The notes below the pieces were generated by a model. It did not search any database and had not been told where the DNA came from. It worked only from the letters and a program-made list of their open reading frames with translations. A stretch of DNA of 64,000 bases, taken from the NCBI RefSeq assembly GCF_029168945.1, contig NC_083604.1, forward strand, positions 66,480,211-66,544,210. The letters run 5' to 3'. Positions 12,301 to 22,213 of this stretch are shown piece after piece (position 1 is the first letter of the stretch; the number at the start of each line of letters is the position of its first letter). A program made the position numbers and the translations under genes. Origin of the DNA: Cannabis sativa (lineage: Eukaryota; Streptophyta; Magnoliopsida; Rosales; Cannabaceae).

Positions 12301-13502
12301 GATGATGGGTGGGCCTGTACACCATGGCCCACCTGTGAATCGTTTTTTGACCCATTAACACCAACATCCCCACTAACAGCTGTAGTCGACCCCCCCTCCA
12401 CGTGAGCTTCAAGGCCCACACGCCCAGTACGCCTTCTCTTACTTTCCATTAACACAACCAAATCTTCCTCAATATTTGCATCATCATCACTTTCCATAAA
12501 TTCAGAATTCCCATCTATAGCCGATTGCATAATCTCCCTCCCACTTTCCTTAATTATTTCTTTCTTTTTACTCTTCCCTAAAGTCATGGGATCATGATCA
12601 CCAACATGGTCAACATCCATGATCTTTGGGATAGCCTTAACTCCATGAAGATCTTCAGTCACACGCCCCCCACCACCACGGCCAGCCGCCGTTCCACCCT
12701 CCTCGGCCCCACTCCGAAGCCACTTAGCACCAACTAAGTAGTTTTTCTTCTTCAGATCCGCCCGTAGCGCCGCACCATACGGTTTGACCAATTGATCAAT
12801 AGGTTGATCAAAACGTTTAGGACAAAATCTATCCGCATGCCCAATGATTCCACAAACAAAGCAAAAGGTAGGAAGATGTTCATATTTAAAATTCGCCCAA
12901 ATCCAATCCCCATTCTCCTTGCAAAGTTTCATCCTCCTCTTTAATGGTTTTTCGATATCCACCGTAGTACGAACACGCAAGTACTCTCTCCAAATACCAT
13001 TAAAATTCTTAGGATCCGATTTAACATACGTACCTATGTAAGCACCCGCACTCCGAACCACCTTTTCCAACATGTATCCAGATTTCAAGTCATGAATCTG
13101 AACCCAGAAATCAAGCTTGTGAAGCGCCACTTCCTTAGGGTCTTCTCCCTTATTCAGACGATGAAAAACAAGAGGGCTTCGATTGAACATCCAAGGGCTA
13201 CCATCTATAACGGTTTGGACATCCAACTCATGGAAAAACTGAAAAAGATAACGATTCGTACCCAACTCCTTGATAAAAACACCCTTACCCGGCTGCCAAA
13301 GTGAAGCCATTAAGTGGCGCATTGCATCAAAGTCCACCGGTCGACCCGTCAGAAACTTCCCCACCAAACACCACCGATCGTCAAAAGTCGTCTCATCACC
13401 CTCATCATCTCCCCCAATCAGAACACCCGCTTCCTCATCCTCCAAACTAATCTGAGTGTACTGCTCATTCAAATCGAAATCCACGTGACTGCTCGATGCC
13501 AT
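12297..13502 (-). CDS. LINE ORF1 protein (DUF4283-type plus CCHC zinc knuckle)
   Basis: Intact 401-residue frame from the ATG at 13502 (MASSSHVDFDLNEQY; an in-frame ATG lies 10 codons upstream but the shorter start fits plant L1 ORF1). Residues about 40-190 have the DUF4283 look (DDRWCLVGKFLTGRPVDFDAM; LDFWVQIHDL). A zinc knuckle CFVCGIIGHADRFC (C-X2-C-X4-H-X4-C) follows at about 210-225. The C-terminal third is low-complexity and charged. The protein would bind the LINE RNA to form the ribonucleoprotein used in retrotransposition. Its stop overlaps the ORF2 start in an ATGA. Confidence 0.93.
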   Translation of the reverse strand: MASSSHVDFDLNEQYTQISLEDEEAGVLIGGDDEGDETTFDDRWCLVGKFLTGRPVDFDAMRHLMASLWQPGKGVFIKELGTNRYLFQFFHELDVQTVIDGSPWMFNRSPLVFHRLNKGEDPKEVALHKLDFWVQIHDLKSGYMLEKVVRSAGAYIGTYVKSDPKNFNGIWREYLRVRTTVDIEKPLKRRMKLCKENGDWIWANFKYEHLPTFCFVCGIIGHADRFCPKRFDQPIDQLVKPYGAALRADLKKKNYLVGAKWLRSGAEEGGTAAGRGGGGRVTEDLHGVKAIPKIMDVDHVGDHDPMTLGKSKKKEIIKESGREIMQSAIDGNSEFMESDDDANIEEDLVVLMESKRRRTGRVGLEAHVEGGSTTAVSGDVGVNGSKNDSQVGHGVQAHPSS

Positions 13503-13653
13503 GATGACCAAAAGACAAGATCTTGAAGACAACCTTAAAAAACTTTAGAGAACTTTACCAACATGTCAATAGACAAGACTTTTTGGTAAACATAACATTT
13601 TTAAATGTTTAAGGAATGAAATTGATCTACATGTTGTCACCATTGATCTCATT

Positions 13654-13671
13654 ACATTGAAACTCATTTTT
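13654..13671. repeat. LINE target-site duplication, 5' side
   Basis: Exact copy of 8173-8190. Confidence 0.9.
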
Positions 13672-14636
13672 GTTTGTTATTTATTTATTTCTTGACACAT
13701 TATCATTCAAAGAATCTTGTGTTAACTGAATGCTTTTGCAGAGTTACAATGCAACTACCCACTTTGAGACAACTGTAGAAGATGTTATTGCCTTGTACTC
13801 CACTTTTTATATGTATGTCTGTATAATATATGCATTTTACAAGCTGCAGTGTAGTGAAGAGAAAACCCTAATGAGTTTTCTTTCCTCCGTAGTTCAAAAG
13901 TTATGAGTTATAATAAACTTGAAGAAATAATTAGTTTTAAAAACATATGTATTAATGATTGCAATCATGACTATTGGATCTGGACTTGTTTGTGGATCTG
14001 ACTGATTCAGAAGAGTGAGATTTTCAGACAAGGGAGGTGAGGGACTGGAGCTCCAAGACTACTCTCTTTCATTCTTAAGCATCGCAATCTGTTTACCAAT
14101 CAATATATATGGCATTTTTTTGTGGGAAATGAACAATATCAATTTATCATACACCATACCCCCAAAATTAAAAGATGTCGCATTATCTATTGTTACTTGA
14201 ATTTGGTACTTATCAAAAGTCGGAATGCACTGCTTGAATAGACTAGTAGTAACTCCAACTGTTCTGGATTCTGAATTAGCAAGAAAAAAATTTCTCTTCA
14301 AAGTAAAACTGTTCGTAGTAGATAAACAACCTCAGGAACATTGAGACTTGACTACAAATTTTAAGTGCTCTGCAAACTTGCCTATTCATAGAAATTAGTG
14401 TATTTCATTTTGTTGACAGCAATATCTTTAATAACCTTTTGAGTTTCATGGTAAAAGCAAAAGCATCTGAAATGATAATATTTTTTTATTCTATTAAAAC
14501 AACATTCTATCAAATCCGAAAGACAGAGATATTGGATATGATGTATTCTGAAAAAACATCCGCTAGGCTAATAGAAGATAAAAGGCTAAGAGTGTTCTAA
14601 TTGTCCTAATCAAATATGAAAAACATTATAAATATG
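13672..14636. other. Intergenic DNA downstream of PAS2
   Basis: About 960 bp with no supported gene. An acceptor-like TTTTGCAG at about 13734-13741 opens a short plus-strand frame (SYNATTHFETTVEDVIALYS) that I could not identify; it may belong with the exon at 7687. The part nearest 14636 would be the PAS2 3' UTR on the minus strand. Confidence 0.4.
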
Positions 14637-16701
14637 CTACTCCCTCTTGGACTTTGACAGTGCTTTCTTCCTCTGCCCAAGCATATAACCATACAGGTGG
14701 GGACTACCTGCAATAATAGGTGTAGCCATGGCTAGTGAATAAAATAACTTAGCTAGACAAACTCTCTACTATTGTAAGGAAGAGGATGAACTCATACCTG
14801 GGACATAGATAGCTAAGACAAGAATGGAGGCATAGAAATAATCAAAGGAGAAGTTCCACTTGTTTGGCATCCTTAAACAGTACAACTCGGATTTCTGCAC
14901 AAAAATCCTCTCATTTAGTGAACATATTTCCAGCATAATTTCAAAACGCATAGCTCAGTTAGCATAGAATTTCCTACCTTAATGTATGGCAGGGCAGCAT
15001 AAACTAGACCAACTTCACTTGTGATACCACATGGATACAACACTGTGAAGGTGCTATACCTGCATCGCATGAATTAATATTATTATTATTTCTAAATTAA
15101 GTATAGTTGCCAACAATTTCACCTTTCTATACACAATGGGATGAACCTAAAACACAATTAGTACCTGAGCCACAAGAGCCATGAAGGTGCGAAACCAAGT
15201 GCCTCCTTCATGCCAAAGAAAGAATATCGTATAATCTGCAATTAATGGATACATAATCTAAAACTTTATTATTCAGGAATCAACTTGGCGAGATCTAAAA
15301 GTTGGTGTGAAGAATATATGCATGAAGCTCACTTTAGTTTTAAATACAGCCTAGGAAGAGAGAGGAAGAGAGAGAGGGGGGGGGGGTAACTGATGTGAGT
15401 GAGATATGAAAATTATCAATTAAGCAACATATAGCATGATAATACTTCCTATAGATCATAATGAATTTAATTATCCAAAATAAAGTTATAATACACTTAA
15501 CATCAATACAATTATAAAAATGAAGGGTAAAAAAAGGGATTAAGATTTGTTTCCCTCCTGCATATATGATTTTTAACCAAACAAGAAAGTGATGTTCTCT
15601 CCAGTTCCTTTATTACCAAATACAAAAAGACAAACATGATATCATTCCTCCTACCTGACAAATTAAATAAGTTGCTATACAGCAGTTCATGGACAGTGTT
15701 CAAGAAAAAATAATTAACAAGCATTGAGACAGCCAATATAAGAAAACCACAAGATTCTGATAAGTAAGAAATTATGACAGTCGTGTAATACTTGCCTCTG
15801 TAATAGACCAGCTGATGACCAAAGAGCTCACAAGTACATGACTTTGAATCTGTTATGAATAATCTTATCATATATATGCTCAGATATTGAATTAGCACAA
15901 GGTATATGCAAGTTGAAATTGTTAAAAGGGAAAAAAAAAAATCAAACAAATCTAACCTCAGGAAAACTCCATAAGATTCCCCAAGTTAGAAACAATCTTG
16001 AACTTATCTGGGGCAGGGTTGCCGTAATTGGAGATCTCACAAGGCCTTTTTCATTCAAAAACAAGATTTACAAAATATAACTTTTTTTAATAAGGAATAC
16101 TGTGTTTAACAAAATATGTTTTTGATAACCTATATTCTCCATAATAATCATTAATACTTGTTCATGAAATAACAAGTTAGTATTTTATACAAATCCAAAC
16201 TACAGATACCATACAGGCGATCATTATAGAGAACACAAATTATCAAAACTATATTTTATAAAAACATGCTACCATGATCCCTTTACTAAATCCAAAAAAT
16301 ATCAAGATAACGATCTGTAATTTAACACAAAAAAAAAAAAAACTGACCTACTAGTCCATGAAGAATCTGTTCAAGAAGAATGAGAAATTGTCAAAACGAA
16401 TCAACAAATACATAAAAAATACTAATTACAATAAGGGAGAAGAAAGAAACCTCCAAAACAGCGGCAGATTGAGCGAGCTGAAGAGGGCGTTGTACGGCAT
16501 TGTAGACATTTTGGTGGCCGGAATCTTTGAGCGTTATTACAGCAAAATAGAGTACTTGTAACCTGAAACCACCGCCATTAAACAAAAACCAAAAGGACTG
16601 TAATTATGAATCTGAGAAGAAATGTAGTACCATCCTGCGAAGACAGTCCAGTTGTAGAGAGTGAGATACACGCGCCTGAGGAGAGAGGGAAACCCCGCCA
16701 T
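14637..16701 (-). CDS. PAS2: Very-long-chain (3R)-3-hydroxyacyl-CoA dehydratase PASTICCINO2, 9 exons
   Basis: Third-step dehydratase of the endoplasmic-reticulum fatty acid elongase, making very-long-chain acyl-CoAs for waxes, sphingolipids and phospholipids. CDS exons (minus): 16701-16631, 16562-16451, 16366-16348, 16045-15957, 15849-15796, 15235-15165, 15059-14978, 14894-14798, 14707-14637; 666 nt, 221 residues, the same length as Arabidopsis PAS2 as I recall it. All phases join without a break. It begins MAGFPSLLRRVYLTLYNW, has several membrane helices (LVSSLVISWSITE; YFYASILVLAIYVPG) and ends KALSKSKRE, a Lys-rich ER-retention-type tail. Catalytic Tyr and Glu of the family match Y119 and E126 (RYSFFGMKEALG). 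Odd points: a 19 nt exon 3 and a GC donor (GAG|GCAAGT at 15795-15790) after exon 5. No stop or frameshift; this is a functional host gene. Confidence 0.97.
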
Positions 16702-16757
16702 GGATGTTGAGATGATTCGCAGGCAGATGCAATGTTGGAGGATTAGGATGGGGAAGT

Positions 16758-16765
16758 ACTTATAA
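16758..16765 (-). promoter_or_regulatory. Candidate PAS2 TATA box
   Basis: The minus strand reads TTTTATAAGTACTT, about 57-64 bp upstream of the PAS2 ATG. It would give a 5' UTR of only some 25-35 nt, so it is a candidate only. Confidence 0.35.
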
Positions 16766-16870
16766 AACTAGAAAACAATGAAAATAAAAATAAATATGAC
16801 TGAATGTATAATTATATATGCATAGGAAGAAAATAAATTGAGAGAAAACAAAGCAAGGAAGAGGCAACAT

Positions 16871-17038
16871 TAGGTAAGACAGACCGCACCACAACTCCTT
16901 TCGAACTAGGGACTCGGCCCTCTCGTCGTCAATCTCGCTTTTTTGATTCTCCAACTCTTCAAGCTCTTTTCTTCTTGGGTCGTTGGAGCTTGGTTTTGGG
17001 GCTGGAATTAGTTCCTGAATCACTTTGACTACTTGAAA
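16871..17038 (-). pseudogene. Mitochondrial calcium uniporter (MCU) exon relic
   Basis: An open minus-strand stretch of about 55 codons, FQVVKVIQELIPAPK then DPRRKELEELENQKSEIDD and ESLVRKELWCGLSYL, matches the plant MCU segment: coiled-coil helix with conserved Asp-Pro-Arg, then the start of the first membrane helix. Real MCU continues with a helix ending in RLTFWE and the WDVMEP selectivity filter. Here the frame runs instead into AT-rich DNA and no WDVMEP is visible. Upstream sequence shows no transit peptide exon. I read it as a single-exon fragment, about 170 bp upstream of the PAS2 ATG. The family call rests on memory of conserved residues. Confidence 0.5.
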
Positions 17039-19308
17039 TTAAGCCAATTACAAAAATATTTAGGTAAAAGATGACTTAGCCTACTCTGTTATTAGTTAGG
17101 GACTATTATATACATTGACAAGTAACACATATATATAAATATAACTGTTATAATAATAATAGTAAGAAGAAGATAGAATTGAAAATATTGGACACTTTCG
17201 AGAAAGAAAGCAAAACAACAAAATAATCAATCACTTTAAAGCATGAGATTACTCATAGCATACACATCAAGGGACCCTCTCCCAATAATGCTAGCCATGA
17301 ACTAAATTTTTGAAAAGGACAACTGAACCATTTATAGCCAATGAGGCTAAATATGAAGTAAAGAGAAGAGACTCTGGAAAACATGAAGCAAAGGGAAAAA
17401 ACTACGAGATACCCAATGAGTTGATTTTCAAGCTAAAATTGAATAACATAGAAAATATATCACAACATGCAAGAACTAATGAAATCTCAAATTAATAAAT
17501 AAATAAACTATAAAAGTACTTATATGATTGCATAGTATTGTAACAAGAAAAAGTCACATACAAATTCATTATATTGTGAAAGAAATGAATAAGTACAAAT
17601 TTTAAAGATTAATGAATGAAAAATTATTCATTCCAACTCAAATGTTAAGAGTTCCTCTCGCCTAATTGTTACCTAGTTGTTTATTCCTGATCACCTATAG
17701 GAAACAGAAAATAACAAATATAGTTTTTCTGGAGATTACGAGCTTCCTTTTCTATCATATCTACAAAAATTTTAGCTCTTTGCCTATATTCATGTGAATC
17801 TCTACAGTTGACAAGTATGTATTTAAGAAAATTTTAGTGTAAAAGTAATGAAGACAATGATTTACTAGTAACTTCGTATTGATGAACACATTATTATTTA
17901 CCTGTTGAAGCAAACCTAAATTTTATTCATCATAATTCCCAAGTTGCTCAACTCAGTGTTACTAAGTGTATGCAGCCGATTCTTATTATCTATCACCTGA
18001 AATAAGGAAGAGATTAAGACAGATTAAATATAATTTTATTTTTAGTATAGTTATCCTTAATTTATGCAGTAAGTCTTTCTAAAAAAATTACATTTTTGAG
18101 TAATACCTTAAAAATTAGAAGAGAGACAAGTAGTAGTACTAGTAATAAACAAAAAAAAAAATCCAATTTACTGCTAATTCCTCCTCCTACTGTTAAAGGG
18201 ATAAAACCATTTTATGACATGCATCTCAATACCTGTATTACAAGTACAAGATTACCTAAACAAGAAAGAATATATAGACAAGTATATCTAAATACTAAAA
18301 TTGAGTGCTCCCTAAACAATATAGACAAGTGATTAAACAATTCAAACCCAGCGAGAATATATAGACAAGTGATTAAACAATTCAAAAACAGAAAGCTTAA
18401 GAAAGAAATCCTGACAGCATCCCCAAAAATGAACAAATTTCGGCCAATACAAATAAATTAATAGCTGTATTATCTAAGCTAAAACCAAAACCCAGCAAGC
18501 CTATATGCTTAATTTCAAAAAAGAAAACGAATCCACCTCCAGCCAAAGGAAGTTTCAAACACTAACAACTTACTGCACAGAAAAATTGATATGAAAAATA
18601 TAAGGAAATTCAATAGAACAATAATAAATCACAAATAGGTAGTCCGAGCTAAACAACCTGTCAAGCAAGAATCTAGATTTCGCAGTTTATATCATAACAT
18701 GAAACGTTAAAGCTGAAATATTGGAACTAATTTTTTGAGCTACTAAAATCCAATGCATCTCGCATTTCCTCCATTCTTCGATAATTGAATGCAGTAGAGA
18801 GAGAGAGAAAGAACTTACCTGATATGAAAGATACGGTACAGGCAACAAAGTAGAGACTAAGGATTTCTAGGTTAATTGATTGGGGGTTGCAATTTTGCTG
18901 TCCCAGAAATCTTTAGATTATGATCTGCACTAAGTTTTGGAAGTGTAACTGGAAGCAGAGTATGAAATCCCAATATTTAAAGAAAGAAATTTGGAACCCT
19001 AAATACTAATTTCAATTCAAATTTGTTGGCAATAAAATGACTAAACAACTCATGCCACTCTTTTATCAAAGCTTCTGCCAATCATCTAACCAACTTGCTC
19101 AACAAAAGCTGTGGCTTCTCTATGAATGGGAAAATAGTGATCGGTAAAATACAACATTTCCAATAAAAAAAAATGTATACACAATTTCAATCTCAAATTT
19201 CACAAAACAAAAACCTAAATTTTCTTTTTAGAAATGTCAACCCAATAAAAACCTAATAAAATTCAATCAGTTCAAAAACGAATAAAAAAAAGAGAGTTTA
19301 AAATTCAA
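17039..19308. other. Intergenic DNA, no supported gene
   Basis: About 2.3 kb, AT-rich. The minus strand has a leader-like segment about 18960-18825 ending in a good donor (TATCAG|GTAAGT) downstream of a TTTAAATATT box near 18976. A 70 nt stretch near 17990-17920 is flanked by CAG and GTAAAT. No coding sequence links them, so a non-coding transcript or 5' UTR is possible but unproven. A GA-rich run lies at 18793-18810. Confidence 0.35.
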
Positions 19309-19590
19309 TCAGTTCGAACCATATTCTCACCCAAGTGTTGAGCAACTCAAGCACCAAACGGATCGAGAAGCCCTGAACGTCAAGAGCAGTCAAGATCGGA
19401 GGCAATCCTTCACCAAATCTAACATCAACAACAGCACCAATGAAGTCGAGGAGGCACTATCGTGGTTGGATCGCCGACTCGTCGGGCTGGTGGTGGTGGT
19501 TTGGGCGAAGGGGAGTTGAGAGGGTCGTTGGGCTGCTGCTGGTGGTTGTTTGGTGCGTCGCTAGCTTGCTGCTAATGGTGGAGAGGGTCT
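19309..19590 (-). pseudogene. ATP synthase F1 beta subunit (nuclear mitochondrial type) pseudogene fragment
   Basis: The minus strand encodes [20 protein letters not shown] followed by SIRLVLE, the N-terminal beta-barrel region of mitochondrial F1 beta. The next frame gives [11 protein letters not shown], also canonical, so there is a frameshift between the two. Upstream, a Ser/Thr/Pro/His-rich stretch resembles the transit peptide region, with a stop codon just before the conserved core. The copy ends in AT-rich DNA at about 19309 with nothing of the nucleotide-binding domain. It is a short, dead fragment of an ATP2-type gene. Confidence 0.85.
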
Positions 19591-19599
19591 TTTGAAATG

Positions 19600-20126
19600 G
19601 AAAAGAAGAAGAAGGTAAGGCATTTTGTAGTAGTGAGTATTAATATGTAATTAGTTTGTGTAGCTCAACCCCCAACAACGCCTCAACCAACTACTCCGAC
19701 CAATTCAACATGATTATTAAAAGGATACTTTGTCCAGATCATAATTTTGTCCAACTGTTCATAGAAAAAGGACTGCTTATGAGTTAGGTTGGGCAGCTTC
19801 AAGCTATTTTAACGAGGAGTAAGTTGAAAAATACTCATTTTATTAATCAATTAATTAAATTTACCTTTAATTTTATATTTATTTGAAACATACCTCTTTT
19901 TATATGTATTGTACCAAAATACCCTGACATAAAAGAATTACATAAAGAGTATCTTTAAGTGACAGGGAAAAAATTGGTACAATATTTAAAAAAAAGGTAA
20001 AAATGATAGACTTTAAAAAAGAGGGTAAAAATAAAAGAGGACAATATAAGAAGGGTATAGAGTGTAATTTCCTCTTTTAACAACCCAATTCAATTAGATG
20101 GGCCTATGAAGTTTCATATTTTTTTG
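19600..20126. other. AT-rich intergenic DNA
   Basis: No gene. Contains runs of the kind GAGGGTAAAAAT near 20020-20045 that recur in similar form at about 42720-42880, suggesting an old shared repeat flanking both sides of the MULE cluster. Confidence 0.35.
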
Positions 20127-20316
20127 GGGAATCTTACAAAAATATTGAGTTTTGTACAAATATTTACAATTTTATTGCCACAAGGTAAAAATTACTTATA
20201 TATTGTCTTGGGTTTTTTTTTCTTTTTATATTGAACGCTGAATATTAAGAACAATGCTTCCATTTTTTATACCTACGTACAAAACCACCACAGCAACACG
20301 AACACACTTGAAAAAA

Positions 20317-20466
20317 TAATTATTAATTCTGGTGAGATTGAACAAAAACAGTAAAATCAACGTCAAATAAATAATCATGGCAAAATAACACTTAAATAAA
20401 TAAAAAAAACAAAAGAAAAAAAAGATTAAAGAAAACTAACCATCTTTTGCAAAGCCTCGACACCAT
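20317..20466 (+). repeat. Diverged direct repeat, copy 1
   Basis: Shares blocks AATAATCATGGCAAAA and ACTAACCATCTTTTGCA in the same order with 21812-21967. Confidence 0.6.
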
Positions 20467-20767
20467 ATGCAATAACGGCTATATTTACAAGCTCAGTCTT
20501 GAAAATGAGAATAGAAAAACTACTAAAATCAATCTAAATCAGCATAAAAACAAATGTAAAACAATGAAGCGGAAATAACCACTTAGAAAACCTTAAAAGA
20601 ACTACACACCTAAAAATCATTTTGCCAATGAGCTCATCAAATGTATTTATAAGAGAATCAAAGTAAAAAATTACAAAAACAACCATAAAAAAAAAAAAGA
20701 AATATATTTATAGCCTCCATCTTCCACATCCACGGACCAACCTACCATAACAATACGAGAATACTTA

Positions 20768-21804
20768 GGGGCCAGATTGGTTTGTGATTTGAAAATTGTG
20801 TTTTCAAATACTGTAATTTTAAAATGAAAATCTGAATTTTGTGATTGAAAATAAGTTTCTGAAAATGTGATTGGTTCAATATCTGTAAACTGTTTTTAAA
20901 TTTTAAATATTGAATTTATGATTGGCACAGAATTAAAAAATATAACAATATCAGAATATGTGATTGGTTTAACTGAATTAGAAAAATATTTTAATTTTAA
21001 ACCAATGATAGTATATAATATGAGATAAGTCTATAGTACACCTCCTAAATGAGTATTTTGGTAGAACCTATCAATTTTGGCATCCAATATAATTTTTCAG
21101 TCTAATTTTTTATCTTTTATAATCATGTATATCATAATTATTTAAGATCATTTGTAAATTTCATAAAAATTTCTTATAATATATATTTATATGTATTTGA
21201 TATACACTAAATTAAACAACATTTTATTTTCTTTTAAAAAAAAATTATATTTTATTTATATATGTATAATCTGGAAAATGAGAGAATGAAGAGACAATAT
21301 CAAAAAGTAAATATTAATTATATATATTATATATGCAAATAAAATTCTCTTATTATAAATTACAATTAAATTGTATCATTTTTTATTAAAATAATTTAGT
21401 CATATAATTGTAGAATGGAGAAAAATGTAAAGATGAGAATGAAAGAAAAAATAAGTTAGGAAAATAAGAAAACAAAGAGAAAAGGAAAAAAATAATAGTC
21501 AGGAAAAAAAGAAAACAAAGAAAGAAATGCACAGTAATAGAATATATTTAAAAAAAAGTACAAGAGGAAAAAAAAGAAAAACAAAATCAAAAAAACTTAT
21601 TTTAGAGAAAAAAAAAAAAAAAGTTGTATTCAAATTCACTAAAAACGTGAATTCCTTGTTTTCAATTTTAAGGTTAAGTTTTCAATTCTGATTCAAAAAC
21701 AGTTTTTAAAAATAGAGTAACCAATCATGTTTTCTTGAGGGGCCCACAACTTTTAAGTTTTCAAAATGATAAAATAGGATTTAAATCTTAAACCAATCAG
21801 CCCC
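20768..21804. mobile_element. TIR DNA transposon, non-autonomous, 1.04 kb
   Basis: Left end GGGGCCAGATTGGTTT; reverse complement of the right end GGGGCTGATTGGTTT. Flanked by TA on both sides (20766-20767, 21805-21806). The interior is AT-rich with no reading frame. It includes a copy of the GGTGTAC...GGATGCC fold-back family (about 21035-21200). Superfamily not certain (Harbinger or Tc1/mariner-like ends). Confidence 0.6.
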
Positions 21805-21811
21805 TAGAAAA

Positions 21812-21967
21812 CAACTATTAATTTTGGCGAGATGGAGCAAGAACAGTGAAATTGACGTTAAATAAATAAATCATGGCAAAACAACAGTAAAACAATACTA
21901 AAACAAATAAAAAAAAAATGATTAAAAACAACTAACCATCTTTTGCACATCCTCAACACCAAATACT
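21812..21967 (+). repeat. Diverged direct repeat, copy 2
   Basis: Partner of 20317-20466, immediately right of the nested TIR element. Confidence 0.6.
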
Positions 21968-22213
21968 GTGTTTCTTTTAAAAAAAAATATAATGTAAGTT
22001 TTATACTGTGTAATGTGTTAAATTGTCACTGTTATTCTACTGTTGTTTTTTAGTTGTTCCACTGTTGTTTTTTAGTTGTTCCACTGTTGTTTTTAGTTAT
22101 TCTATTTTATGTTCTGTTTTTTTTAAAAAAAATATAGTATTTTTGAAAAAATTTCCGTGTAACAGTATTTTTATAAAAATTAACCCAAATTTCAGTATTT
22201 TTGTAAGTTTCCC

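Larger units (their letters stand above)
8191..13653 (-). mobile_element. Full-length L1-type LINE, 5.46 kb, minus strand
   Basis: A non-LTR retrotransposon bounded by an exact 18 bp target-site duplication (8173-8190 and 13654-13671). It ends on the minus strand in a poly(A) run (the T-run at about 8186-8201) and starts with a ~120 bp leader (13533-13653). It carries ORF1 (nucleic-acid-binding, zinc knuckle) and ORF2 (endonuclease, reverse transcriptase, zinc-finger region, RNase H) in the normal plant L1 order. The long TSD and poly(A) tail show target-primed reverse transcription. The copy is complete in length, but ORF2 has three stop codons and one frameshift, so it is inactive. Confidence 0.96.
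20127..22213. mobile_element. Non-autonomous TIR element, MULE-like, with a nested TIR element
   Basis: The left end starts GGGAATCTTACAAAAATATT (20127). The reverse complement of the right end starts GGGAAACTTACAAAAATACT (22213), and similarity continues more weakly for some 60 bp. No coding capacity. It encloses another TIR element (20768-21804) and a pair of direct repeats. Target-site duplications are not clear. Long A/T-rich TIRs suggest the Mutator superfamily. Confidence 0.5.

Noticed and set aside
12115..12405. Plus-strand frames within the LINE (also 13314-13526, 10435-10701)
   Set aside because: Antisense shadows of LINE ORF1 and ORF2, which have clear domain matches on the minus strand.
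15512..15949. 145-codon minus-strand frame over PAS2 introns
   Set aside because: It runs through PAS2 introns 4-5 and only overlaps exon 5 in its correct frame by chance; splicing explains the coding part.
17920..18000. Minus-strand segment VIDNKNRLHTLSNTELSNL between CAG and GTAAAT
   Set aside because: Short, ends in a stop, and no partner exon or family could be recognised.
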